From NCBI GenBank assembly GCA_029861535.1, contig JAOTZC010000020.1:1-43374 (forward strand): a DNA stretch of 43,374 nt. The letters run 5' to 3'. This document shows, piece by piece, positions 34,229-42,821 of this stretch. The notes below the pieces were generated by a model. The model had not been told where the DNA came from. It was given only the letters and a program-made list of their open reading frames with translations, and did not search any database. The first letter of the stretch is position 1. Each line of letters starts with the position of its first letter. The DNA comes from Gammaproteobacteria bacterium. Lineage in GTDB: Bacteria; Pseudomonadota; Gammaproteobacteria; Steroidobacterales; Woeseiaceae. Both the position numbers and the translations under genes were made by a program.

Positions 34229-35582
34229 GGCTACTCTCCACCGAGATTAGCCGCAGTTCAAAACCCGGCGTTCCCAATCGCAGCAGATCACCGACTTGCA
34301 ATACGGCAGATTCGTCAAGTCGGTGACCATTCAGGAATGTTCCGTATCGTGAAAAATCCCGAACCACGCATTGGCCGTTCTCAAATTGCAGCGAACAATG
34401 CTTACGCGATACACCTGGCATCGTCTCCTGCAAATCAATCCAACGCTCGCCGCTAACTGATTGGGACCCCAAGTTGAGTTCACGATCGCTGATCGTATAC
34501 GCCGTATGCTCAAAAAGTATATGCGTTGGCCGACCGCCATCGGTCGCCGTTTCAGGAGTGATGACTTCTATTGGCGCTTGATCCCACGGCAGTTGCCTTA
34601 TCAGCTTGACTTGCCCGCCACCCTGCATATTGCGACAGCGAGACAGCAGTCCACGCGAGGTTGCCGCCGCTTCGAGCAAATAAACTTCGCCGCCAACACG
34701 CGCCTTCAACATCTCGGCTAGACCTGGCAGCGCAGCCGCGCGGTCTGTTATTTGAATCGCGGGCGTTTCATCTGCGCGATACAAGGTGCGCAACTGACTC
34801 ACTATTCGTTGATAAACCGGTGCTGCGGCGGCAACCAGCGACAGTGCCTCTATTTCTGCATGATGGCCGATGCCCTGATACTCGATATCGAGCGCAACCG
34901 TACGGCCGGCCGATGCGTCTGCAAGCCAGCCCGGCAGCCGATCGAGCAAGACTTGCTCGGTTTCTGCCGTGTGCAAGGGATCGAATCGGGACTGCTGTAC
35001 AAACGCTTCAGAAATAATTTGAATCCATGCCTCGTACAATGCAAACAGGCCGCTGTCCTCGACAACCGCCGAATTATCAACCTGCGCCTGGCCTGACTGC
35101 AGCACACGGGTCAACAGAGCTGAATGCAGGCTCATGTCGACATGCACAGGAATCGCGTTTCTGTACTGGTGCCGAGTCGCTGCGACGGCGGCATCGACCA
35201 TCGCCACGACTGGTACGCCAAGTTCATCGCAGATACCTAGGAAGAGACCCAGATTGTCGTTATTCATGTACGCGGGAACGGCGACGACAAGGCGATCGCC
35301 CTTGCCAGACGCAGCCGCCCAAAGCTGTTCAATTTGGCGGCTTGCAAGATCGGCGGCCGACAGATGATGAAAGCGACGATCGGGCAGCGCTTCGGTACTC
35401 AGTCCCGACCAAAAATCCGCATGAATACGGCGTGGCTTGAGGCGCGAGCTACTCAAAGCCTCGTTGCCGGTCGTCAGCCCACTATCGTCCAGCAATGCGA
35501 TACCCGGCTCACGGTAGACGATCGCATCATCGCTGAGCACTGTGATCCCAGCGTCATTAATGTCGGCGGCCAGTATGCTCAC
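34218..35582 (-). CDS. Actin/Hsp70-like domain fused to C-terminal FHA domain
   Basis: 454 residues with no signal or membrane helix, so cytoplasmic. The N-terminal 270 residues resemble the actin-Hsp70-PilM fold: L-A-A-D-I-N-D-A-G-I (phosphate-1-like), V-V-A-V-P-A-Y-M-N-N-D-N (DnaK-like), V-D-A-A-V-A-A-T and V-H-V-D-M-S. The DnaK D-L-G-T-T is replaced by D-I-N-D-A-G, so ATP hydrolysis is doubtful. Residues 350-450 form an FHA domain with S-R-K-H (392-395) and Y-G-T-F-L-N-G (413-419), which binds phosphothreonine. The Ser/Thr kinase upstream in the row is the natural source of that mark. It may be the cytoplasmic adaptor between kinase and channel. Confidence 0.85.
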   Translation of the reverse strand: MSILAADINDAGITVLSDDAIVYREPGIALLDDSGLTTGNEALSSSRLKPRRIHADFWSGLSTEALPDRRFHHLSAADLASRQIEQLWAAASGKGDRLVVAVPAYMNNDNLGLFLGICDELGVPVVAMVDAAVAATRHQYRNAIPVHVDMSLHSALLTRVLQSGQAQVDNSAVVEDSGLFALYEAWIQIISEAFVQQSRFDPLHTAETEQVLLDRLPGWLADASAGRTVALDIEYQGIGHHAEIEALSLVAAAAPVYQRIVSQLRTLYRADETPAIQITDRAAALPGLAEMLKARVGGEVYLLEAAATSRGLLSRCRNMQGGGQVKLIRQLPWDQAPIEVITPETATDGGRPTHILFEHTAYTISDRELNLGSQSVSGERWIDLQETMPGVSRKHCSLQFENGQCVVRDFSRYGTFLNGHRLDESAVLQVGDLLRLGTPGFELRLISVESSRGA

Positions 35583-35601
35583 GTCTGCTTAACCCGAACG
35601 G

Positions 35602-36402
35602 TCAGTCCGCCTTCATATGGCGAATCAACTTGTCATCACAGTATGCTTCGCTGTCGAACACAAGCCGTTCTTGCAAAAGCTGCAGCTGATGTACAAGAAA
35701 CATTAGAAAAATGCTGATCAACAGCGCGATGAATGTCGAGTTGAATGCGACGCCAAGACTCTGCGTAACGCCCGCGATATCACCCTGCACGGCTTTGTCT
35801 GCCTGTGCGAGCGCTTCACCGATACCCCTGACTGTGCCGATGAAACCGATCGACGGAATTGCCCAAGAAATATAGCGAATCATCGAGAGTTCCGACTCGA
35901 GGCGCTCAGCTTCGGACTCGCAAATCGTATGCGTGCTGGCTGACACATCTTGTATATTGCGAGTCGAGTTGAACCGCCGCAACGCATTTAGCAGTGCGCG
36001 TGGCAATAACAATTGGCGGCGGTCTGCCGGTAGTGCCTGGACCTGACGTGCGAATTCCCGAGTATCCTCCGGAAGAATACGCATCCCGTCCGCAACCGGT
36101 ACGAGATCAACGTCGAGCAAACGCCGCTCACCCATGATAATGACGAATTTGTAACCCATGATTGCGAGCGCCCAAATCCCCAGGATGAAACAAGCTTCTT
36201 GCTCGAAATCTTTGATCAACACCCAGATTCGACGCTCACGGACAAAGCCGGGGTCCGCAGCAGCAGCAATGTTTTGTTCTTCGATAATTTGCGTCGCATT
36301 TGGCCGAACGACCGATACATAAAACGCATGCACGATGATAATCGCGATGATTAAAGCGAACAGCTGAAAGACAAATTCAATCGGTATGTTTTTTTTCTTC
36401 AT
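35602..36402 (-). CDS. MotA/TolQ/ExbB-type proton channel subunit
   Basis: 266 residues. Membrane helices at about 9-31, 70-90, 177-197 and 215-237. The ExbB/TolQ core is visible: I-P-S-I-G-F-I-G-T-V-R-G-I-G-E-A-L (182-198) and L-G-V-A-F-N-S-T-F-I-A-L-L (216-228). Thr190 and Thr223 are at the places of the polar residues lining the ExbB pore. ExbB is usually shorter, with 3 helices; this one has an added N-terminal helix and periplasmic loop (31-70), so it differs from both ExbB and MotA. No ExbD or TolR gene accompanies it; the two vWA proteins downstream carry the candidate partner helix. Confidence 0.9.
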   Translation of the reverse strand: MKKKNIPIEFVFQLFALIIAIIIVHAFYVSVVRPNATQIIEEQNIAAAADPGFVRERRIWVLIKDFEQEACFILGIWALAIMGYKFVIIMGERRLLDVDLVPVADGMRILPEDTREFARQVQALPADRRQLLLPRALLNALRRFNSTRNIQDVSASTHTICESEAERLESELSMIRYISWAIPSIGFIGTVRGIGEALAQADKAVQGDIAGVTQSLGVAFNSTFIALLISIFLMFLVHQLQLLQERLVFDSEAYCDDKLIRHMKAD

Positions 36403-36423
36403 CGTCGCAAGTCAGTCCTGAAA

Positions 36424-36735
36424 TTAGATGTCGGTCGGAAACGTAATGGATTGGTCGGCCGGGATTTCCTCACTCGGCCGAAAGTCGTCATTTTCGATGT
36501 CCAGATAGCTTTCGTCATCGGTCTCGACGACGTCGGAGTCGTCGTCGGTCACTTCGTCAGTCACTTCGGCGGCATCGGCCGCAGGATCAACGTTATTGGG
36601 GTCAGCCTCCGGGGCGCTGTCATCTTGCGTCAGGCCCGCGTTGCTCAACAACAGCGCTATGGGTAATACAGCCAGGATTTTCAATATTCGGCGCAACGCG
36701 AGCCTCCGTCGCCAAATCGATAAGCGCAAACTCAT
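36424..36735 (-). CDS. Small acidic exported protein of unknown function
   Basis: 103 residues. A strongly basic start (R-L-S-I-W-R-R-R-L-A-L-R-R) and hydrophobic stretch (I-L-A-V-L-P-I-A-L-L-L) form a signal peptide, with cleavage near residue 35. The mature part is almost wholly Asp/Glu/Ala/Pro/Val, with about 25 acidic residues in 65, so it is disordered and may bind metal or a basic partner surface. It lies 53 bases after the PEGA/FGE-fold gene and 21 before the channel gene, so expression with the row is likely. I recognise no family. Confidence 0.7.
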   Translation of the reverse strand: MSLRLSIWRRRLALRRILKILAVLPIALLLSNAGLTQDDSAPEADPNNVDPAADAAEVTDEVTDDDSDVVETDDESYLDIENDDFRPSEEIPADQSITFPTDI

Positions 36736-36788
36736 CTGAGTTTGACCGCCGCCAGCATGAATTGTCTCATTAAATTGCGTCGGCAGCC

Positions 36789-39212
36789 TTAGTCAGCGTT
36801 GCGGACGATGCGAAAACCGACATCAGTTCTTGACTCGTCACTGTAGTCTCGATAGCTGAGACGTAACTCGGTGATTCCAGCATGCTTCCAGCTTGAGCCG
36901 CGAATAACGTGGCTGGTGCCCCTCTCCGGCCCAAGCGGGTCACGAATCGGCTCAGTGATGCCGGGCGTCGGTACCGTGTAAAAATCGTTGACCCACTCGG
37001 CAACATTGCCGCCACCATCGTACAGACCGAGCGCATTGGCCGGGTATTTCCCGACCGGTGCCGTCGATGCAAAACCATCGTCGTAGCCTAAGAGTACCGT
37101 CGTTACGATATTAGCGGCGGATCGATCCGCATAATTGCCCGCATCGCGGCGCGGCGGCCACTGCTCGCCCCAGCTGAACTTCGTCGCAGACTTAGCGCCG
37201 GCATACCGCATTGCCCACGCCCACTCAGCTTCTGTCGGCAGGCGATAGCCATTCGGTAATGGCCGGATTGGCTCGAACTCGCCAAATCGATCTTCGTAAA
37301 CCGGCTCGAGACCCTCGCGGGAACTAAGGAAATTGCAGTATTGCGCCGCTTGCGACCACGAGACATTGGCAACCGGGTTCGAATCGCCGGCCAATGCCGC
37401 ATGTTCGGCAGAGCCGGAATCGTGCGAAGCCAAAAACGCCCCAAAGTCCTTGTTCGTAATTTCATGGGTGCTGATATAAAACGGCGATGTGATCGTCACC
37501 GGCACTAAAACTTCGTTCGCTCGACGGCCCTGTTCGCTGCGTGATGCGCCCATCATAAACGTGCCAGCTTCGATACGCCTGAGCTTCTTACCGTCCACGG
37601 ATTCGACCATAGTCTCTATTTTCGACTGCGCAACCGCCTCGTCTGAGCGAAGAATCGCAGACAGAGTTTGCGGATACCCGGGGCGCGGCGTGACGTTGCG
37701 TGACCAAGTCTGGTAACCAGATTTTCTGACTTCGATACGATGCGGAGCGGAACTCAGCCGCAGTGTTGTCGTGCCGGTACCGAGTGAACGGCCATCGACA
37801 TAAACCGTCGCACTCGCTGGCGATACATTTACCGTCACTGTGCCGGTGCGCGCCGACAAGTCCACCGTAATGGATTCGCTCGCGGCCGACTGCAGTCGCA
37901 CCTTGCGTGTTGTCGTGCCGTAACCGGCCTTGGACAAGCCGATCTCGTAGCTAACTTCGGGCGAAAGATCAAGCGTCAGTGGCGACTGGCCACGATAACG
38001 GCCGTTGACCATGACATTTGCGCCGCGCGGAATCGAATTGACCCGTAATTTCGCGTCGGCCTCTTCGAGTTTAATCAGCGGCAGCTCTCGCTCGACATTC
38101 GGTTCGACAGTGACCGAGCCGTCCCACGCCTTGAAGCCTTCACGAACGACCGTTAGCTGATGCGTACCTTCGAACAACTCGATCACCGCCGGCGTGATAC
38201 CGATCTGTTTCGCGCCGGCATAGATAACAGCTTCTGTGGGCTCCGAATTGATGCTGACATTGGCCCAGCGTGGCACAAGCTGCACATTAAGAACCTCATC
38301 ACGACCGAGGCCCGGAAAACTGATGATGTCGACAAACGGCAGAAATCGTTCCGAACGAACACTAATGCTGTGTTCGCCAGGTTGCAGCTCGATTGGGCCG
38401 AGCGGCGCGGGCCCGATATGAGAATCATTGATCGACACAGTCGCATCAACTGGTGGATTCGTGGTTACGGTAATCCGACCTGGCAATTTGCGCATGCTGA
38501 CGCCGATGGTCTTGGTGGGTTCGTCATCGACGACGAATGCCTGCATGACATCGTAATAACCACTTTTACTGACATTCAACGAATATTCGCCTTCACGCAA
38601 CAAAATACGGTCGCCGAGCGGCAATCGAAACCAGCCGCCGCTGATGGAAATTTCATCAGGATCTTCGGGATCGATTACGAACTGGACCGACTTTGCCGTG
38701 AACAACAGGTATGAGGCGAGGCCGAGCACCAGCAGACCGCCAATTACGATTGTGCGCAGCGGACTTCGATGACTGTCAACCGCAGCTGCACGTGTGTCGG
38801 CGGCGCGACGAAATGCCGCCGGGGCTATCGCTTCTTCCGCGGCGACGTCGGCCGAAACATCAAGCTCGGGCGGCTGAGTCACATAGGCGCTGTCCTCCAG
38901 CCGCACGGCTAACACCAGTCGATCGCTTGCAGAAACCCGCAAACGAGTGCCGTAAAAGCCAAGTTCGTCGCCGTCGTTGAGGCGCTGACTGGTGCGCAGC
39001 GGTTCGCCGTTCAGCGATACCGAGCTGTCACGTCCGACCGGTTGCACGAACGGTGCACCGTCGAGAATATCCAGCAGAATGACCGGACCTCCGCCGGGGC
39101 CGGGCAGTCTAAGATCCGAATCCGTACCAGTACCGATTCTAAGCGGCAATTCAGCGGTCGTTATGCGTCGTTCGCCCTCGACGTCCCTGATGTAAAGGTG
39201 GTCGAACCTCAA
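36789..39212 (-). CDS. Membrane FHA - PEGA repeats - FGE-sulfatase-fold protein, catalytic Cys missing
   Basis: 807 residues. Cytoplasmic FHA-like domain (about 1-105; R-I-G-T-G, then L-N-G-E and N-D-G-D-E-L), linker, transmembrane helix 153-171. Five PEGA-like beta units follow outside: 174-240, 244-312, 315-380, 386-450 and 455-520, each with a P-x-G-A-x-V turn and K-x-G-Y ending. Residues 545-805 form the formylglycine-generating-enzyme fold (F-M-M-G, Y-I-S-T-H-E-I-T-N, R-L-P-T-E-A-E-W, G-N-V-A-E-W, R-G-S-S-W). Where FGE has its copper-binding Cys after R-G-G-S-W, this has K-H-A; no active-site Cys is seen, so it is probably a binding domain. It overlaps the kinase gene by 4 bases. Confidence 0.9.
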   Translation of the reverse strand: MRFDHLYIRDVEGERRITTAELPLRIGTGTDSDLRLPGPGGGPVILLDILDGAPFVQPVGRDSSVSLNGEPLRTSQRLNDGDELGFYGTRLRVSASDRLVLAVRLEDSAYVTQPPELDVSADVAAEEAIAPAAFRRAADTRAAAVDSHRSPLRTIVIGGLLVLGLASYLLFTAKSVQFVIDPEDPDEISISGGWFRLPLGDRILLREGEYSLNVSKSGYYDVMQAFVVDDEPTKTIGVSMRKLPGRITVTTNPPVDATVSINDSHIGPAPLGPIELQPGEHSISVRSERFLPFVDIISFPGLGRDEVLNVQLVPRWANVSINSEPTEAVIYAGAKQIGITPAVIELFEGTHQLTVVREGFKAWDGSVTVEPNVERELPLIKLEEADAKLRVNSIPRGANVMVNGRYRGQSPLTLDLSPEVSYEIGLSKAGYGTTTRKVRLQSAASESITVDLSARTGTVTVNVSPASATVYVDGRSLGTGTTTLRLSSAPHRIEVRKSGYQTWSRNVTPRPGYPQTLSAILRSDEAVAQSKIETMVESVDGKKLRRIEAGTFMMGASRSEQGRRANEVLVPVTITSPFYISTHEITNKDFGAFLASHDSGSAEHAALAGDSNPVANVSWSQAAQYCNFLSSREGLEPVYEDRFGEFEPIRPLPNGYRLPTEAEWAWAMRYAGAKSATKFSWGEQWPPRRDAGNYADRSAANIVTTVLLGYDDGFASTAPVGKYPANALGLYDGGGNVAEWVNDFYTVPTPGITEPIRDPLGPERGTSHVIRGSSWKHAGITELRLSYRDYSDESRTDVGFRIVRNAD

Positions 39213-41554
39213 ATTGCTTCCTCACAGCGAACAACGACTGGCTGCATATCGATCTCGGGCGCAACCCGAAACTCCAAACGAACATCCCGGTAACCTGGCC
39301 GACTGCCAACCGCGACATAGGTTCCCGGTCTTAAAGATAATTCGGTCGTGCCGAACGCGCCGAGTTTACCAACTTTGTAGATTGAAACGTCGGTCACATT
39401 GTCACTGACAAGCTGCACAGTCAGCGGCGTCGCCGCACGCTTTAGAAGGCGCGACAGCTCATCACGTTGCGATGCCAGTCGTGGGCCAATGTCCGGCATG
39501 CGAGTGATATCGACCACCAGCTGCGTCGCGTTTTGCATAGTGCGCGGCGAACTCAGAACGTCAGGATCATCAATGTAGCCCTGCAGCGTTTGATGCAGTT
39601 GCTCCATGCGGGTCGCACGCGCGACGCCTTCATGGGCAAAGGTCAAATTGCTGTCGAGTTCAAGAATACTCTGGTACGCATCCGTAGCGGTCTGCCAGCG
39701 TTCACCGGCCTCGAGAGATTGTGCCTCACGTTTCAGCACCGCAATGTTATTAAGCCGTACGCCCTGATCGACCTGTAACAGCCCGTCGGCCGGATCCGGC
39801 GAGCCTGGCTTGAGTTCCTGTGCCCGACGAAACGCGGCACGCGCAGTCAGGTAGTCACCGTCTGCAAGCGCCATCAAGCCTTCGGTCATGCGCGAATCGA
39901 ATTGCATTTGATTGATGGTGCCGAGGACGCGTTCGAGTCCGTCAGCAGCTACCCGCCATTCGGGATCAACCTCGATTGCTTGTTCGAAACTCTGCCGTGC
40001 GGCATCGAGCTCGAGCTCTCGCTCGAGCGCCAGGCCCTGCTCTGTTAGCGCAAGAACCGTGTCGAGATTCTGCGCACGCAGCAGACCGGCCTTGGCCCGA
40101 GCGTGGTTCGGGCTGATTGCGACCGCGAGTTCGTACAGCCGCACCGCTTCCAGGGCGTCGGCATTTTCGAGCGCCTGCTCTGCATCCGCCAGTGTCGTTC
40201 GGAATACCGCATCAACCTGCTCAAGCAGCGGATCGACGTGCTCGATTGCTTCGGCATATTTTTTTGCCGCCGTTTCGTAGTCGCGCGCAAGATAGGCCGC
40301 ATCGCCGGCCTTATAGGCCTCCTCACCCCGTTTCCACGGCAACCCTCCCCAGCGTTGCACCGCACGGCCCTCGAGCGTGCGCGTCTTTGCGAGCAATCGT
40401 CCCAAGACCACTTCAGCGGCTTCGCGCGTCTGAACTCGCTCGTCGCGTTGCGGAGGCTCCACCGTGTCATCGCTGGCTGCTGCAGAATCGGCGCTCTGTT
40501 CGACCGTATCGCTTGCGGTGCCGGCGTCTATATGTGGTTCGACGCCGTTCTGTGTGATGCTCTTAGGCAACAGAAATATGACGCCGAGCAGCAGCAAGAC
40601 CAGCACCGAGAGGCTTATGCCTACAACACGCGCGCTGAGCCCGCTGCGATCGGCGACGACATCGACAGCGGCAGGCGTAGCGTGCCCACGTGCCCTGCGT
40701 ATTTTCGAATCCGATTCGATCACTTCGTCGCCGACGGCACGTACTCCGCCGACGAGATGAGAAGGTGCTGGCCCAGGCTGCACGCCGGCATCGCGCAACG
40801 CGGCAATGACCGTCGCGGCATCCGGTCGGCGTGACGCGTCTTTATCCAACATACTTGCGACGAGCTGTTGAATGGATGCTGGAATCACGCTGCCGTCAGC
40901 CGCTGTGACTGGTGGCGGCACCCGCGAGCGGATGTCCGCTGCTGTATTTGCGGACGAATACGGCGAACGACCGCTGACGAGTTCGTAAACCAGGCCGCCG
41001 AGCGCAAAAATATCATCTGCCGGCATCGCGACATCGCCGTCGAGCTGCTGTGGGCTTGCGGCAATCAGCGAACCACCACCAACTGGGTCTGTCGGCGTCG
41101 CCGCAACACCAAAGTCGATCAGATACGGTGCGCCATTCGCATCAAGCAAAATGTTGCTCGACTTGATGTCACGATGCACAAGCTCTTTTCCGTGAGCATA
41201 GCGCAATGCATCTGCTATCAATGCGACAGGTGCCAGCACGTTCTCGAGTGTCGCTCCGCAAAGCACGCTAATATCGGGGCCGTCGATGAATTGCTGGCTG
41301 TAGAAAGCGCCGTCCGCGTCATCGTGAAATTCGAACACGCGCACAATATGTGCGTGCACTAAACGGATGCTTAGCTGCCATTCGCGTCTTAGAATTTCTG
41401 CGTCGAGGTCTGGGTTGACGCTGATTTTGAGAACAACCGACGTACCGGTTAGCCGGTCGTTTGCGAGCCAGGTTTCGGCGGTCGCACCGGCACCGAGTTT
41501 TCGTACGATCGTGTACCGGTTGGCGAGCTGAGTCCCGCTCTTGAGTTCACGCAT
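39209..41554 (-). CDS. Transmembrane Ser/Thr protein kinase with extracytoplasmic TPRs and PEGA-like tail
   Basis: 781 residues. PknB/Hanks kinase domain 12-255: glycine loop L-G-A-G-A-T-A-E-T (20-28), Lys43 in V-L-K, catalytic H-R-D-I-K-S-S-N (127-134), D-F-G (147-149), and S-P-Q-Q (167-170) where A-P-E is usual. Transmembrane helix 311-330. Outside: acidic linker, TPR-like units about 412-650, and a PEGA-like beta unit 711-765. All key catalytic residues are present, so it should be active. It probably senses an envelope state through the TPRs and phosphorylates partners read by the two FHA proteins of the same row. PknB-like, but without PASTA repeats. Confidence 0.95.
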   Translation of the reverse strand: MRELKSGTQLANRYTIVRKLGAGATAETWLANDRLTGTSVVLKISVNPDLDAEILRREWQLSIRLVHAHIVRVFEFHDDADGAFYSQQFIDGPDISVLCGATLENVLAPVALIADALRYAHGKELVHRDIKSSNILLDANGAPYLIDFGVAATPTDPVGGGSLIAASPQQLDGDVAMPADDIFALGGLVYELVSGRSPYSSANTAADIRSRVPPPVTAADGSVIPASIQQLVASMLDKDASRRPDAATVIAALRDAGVQPGPAPSHLVGGVRAVGDEVIESDSKIRRARGHATPAAVDVVADRSGLSARVVGISLSVLVLLLLGVIFLLPKSITQNGVEPHIDAGTASDTVEQSADSAAASDDTVEPPQRDERVQTREAAEVVLGRLLAKTRTLEGRAVQRWGGLPWKRGEEAYKAGDAAYLARDYETAAKKYAEAIEHVDPLLEQVDAVFRTTLADAEQALENADALEAVRLYELAVAISPNHARAKAGLLRAQNLDTVLALTEQGLALERELELDAARQSFEQAIEVDPEWRVAADGLERVLGTINQMQFDSRMTEGLMALADGDYLTARAAFRRAQELKPGSPDPADGLLQVDQGVRLNNIAVLKREAQSLEAGERWQTATDAYQSILELDSNLTFAHEGVARATRMEQLHQTLQGYIDDPDVLSSPRTMQNATQLVVDITRMPDIGPRLASQRDELSRLLKRAATPLTVQLVSDNVTDVSIYKVGKLGAFGTTELSLRPGTYVAVGSRPGYRDVRLEFRVAPEIDMQPVVVRCEEAI

Positions 41555-41568
41555 TGACGATCAACTGA

Positions 41569-42804
41569 TTATTCTGCGGTTTCTGGCGCACGCATTGGCG
41601 CGCCGACCTCTACCGACCCTGTAAATCCTGTTTCAGCCTCGTATATGTCGCGCAAGAGTTTGCGCCATGACTCGTATTGTGCCGCCGCCGTGCCGGTAAG
41701 GCGTCTGGCCTGTCCTTCGATCGACACGACCATGGGTGCCGCCTCTGAACTGAAAGACTCGGACAGTTCTTCGATCGCTTCGACGTGAATTGATGCTTCG
41801 GTATGTCGGGTAATGCCAGCGACGATCGCGTTTAGGCCCTCGCCAATACCAATGCTCCGCACCGTACTTTTCATTCGCTGCTTCGAGTAGCTCGAATCCT
41901 GGGTATCCATCTGCATCGAACCGGCTAGTACGACAACACCCATCAGTGTCTTCAGCGCAGCCGACCGTTTCACTTGCCGATAGTTTACGGATTCCTCGCG
42001 GGACGCCTTGCGATACGCGTGGTACGGGATCGCGATGCCATAATAGAAATTTGCGTAGTGCTCGTTCAACATATCGACAACCAGACGGTCACGTTCGCGA
42101 ATTTGTCGTAAGCGATGTACGGCTGGATCGTTTTCGGCCGGCAAGCGGTTGATCGTTACCAGTCCTTTCTTATCGGTCTGTAGATGTTCGCCATAAGACT
42201 GCGGCGACATGTCTTCAAAAAATTTGAGTTCCGAAATCTGTTGCAGATTCTGCACGTAATCTTCAGGCAATGTTTCAACGAACGCGTGCACATCATTGGC
42301 TATTTCGTTGAACACTTTTTGATAGGGATCTTGCCGGCGATCCCGATGCTCGGAATACGACGAGATGCCGGTTTGCGTTTCATAGCGTCTCGTGTACCAG
42401 TCCTCCCCACTGATGTCCGTAACTGTAACGTCTAGTTCGACGAACTCGCCATCGGACTCTTCAATCCGCGCATTTACGATGACGTCTGTAAAAGCGTTTT
42501 CCGATGGAATGACGCGGACGGCACCCCAGTGGCCGGTACCCTGCATTGTATTTTTCAGGTGATAGGCGAGATAGCGGGACTCGGCGTTACGAATCGGTGC
42601 ATATATGCGGCTGCTTTCCGGGTTGTTGTTCTCGGGTATGCCGTCATCGAACTCGATGATGCCTACGTCGAGGAGCTGACTCTCGTCCTTCGGCGCTGCG
42701 GAGGTGAGCAGTTTGGTCTCGTCCGCGGTAATGACCTCGTTTACCGAGCATCCACTCAGCGCAATTAGAAAAAATGCAAATCCAAACCGTATTATTCGTG
42801 TCAT
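41569..42804 (-). CDS. Outer-membrane-type lipoprotein of unknown function
   Basis: 411 residues with signal peptide and lipobox L-S-G-C (Cys19); Ser at +2 suggests outer-membrane sorting. Residues 44-140 look like a CsgG/LpoB-like alpha/beta domain (D-V-G-I-I-E-F-D-D-G ... G-H-W-G-A-V-R-V-I-P ... V-E-L-D-V-T-V-T-D). A helical region 155-280 follows, then a hydrophobic stretch A-A-L-K-T-L-M-G-V-V-V-L-A-G-S-M (282-297) and an amphipathic region rich in T-R-H-T-E-A. I recognise no named family. It lies 14 bases upstream of the kinase gene, so it may be the sensor ligand or the outer-membrane end of the complex. Confidence 0.8.
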   Translation of the reverse strand: MTRIIRFGFAFFLIALSGCSVNEVITADETKLLTSAAPKDESQLLDVGIIEFDDGIPENNNPESSRIYAPIRNAESRYLAYHLKNTMQGTGHWGAVRVIPSENAFTDVIVNARIEESDGEFVELDVTVTDISGEDWYTRRYETQTGISSYSEHRDRRQDPYQKVFNEIANDVHAFVETLPEDYVQNLQQISELKFFEDMSPQSYGEHLQTDKKGLVTINRLPAENDPAVHRLRQIRERDRLVVDMLNEHYANFYYGIAIPYHAYRKASREESVNYRQVKRSAALKTLMGVVVLAGSMQMDTQDSSYSKQRMKSTVRSIGIGEGLNAIVAGITRHTEASIHVEAIEELSESFSSEAAPMVVSIEGQARRLTGTAAAQYESWRKLLRDIYEAETGFTGSVEVGAPMRAPETAE

Positions 42805-42821
42805 TGGTTTTCAGTCATCAA

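Noticed and set aside
32110..36402. Zorya-type phage defence (MotA/MotB-like ZorAB)
   Set aside because: No ZorC, ZorD helicase or ZorE nuclease, and the B-type proteins carry vWA rather than OmpA domains.
36789..39212. Active formylglycine-generating enzyme or sulfatase maturation
   Set aside because: The active-site cysteine is missing and no sulfatase gene is present.
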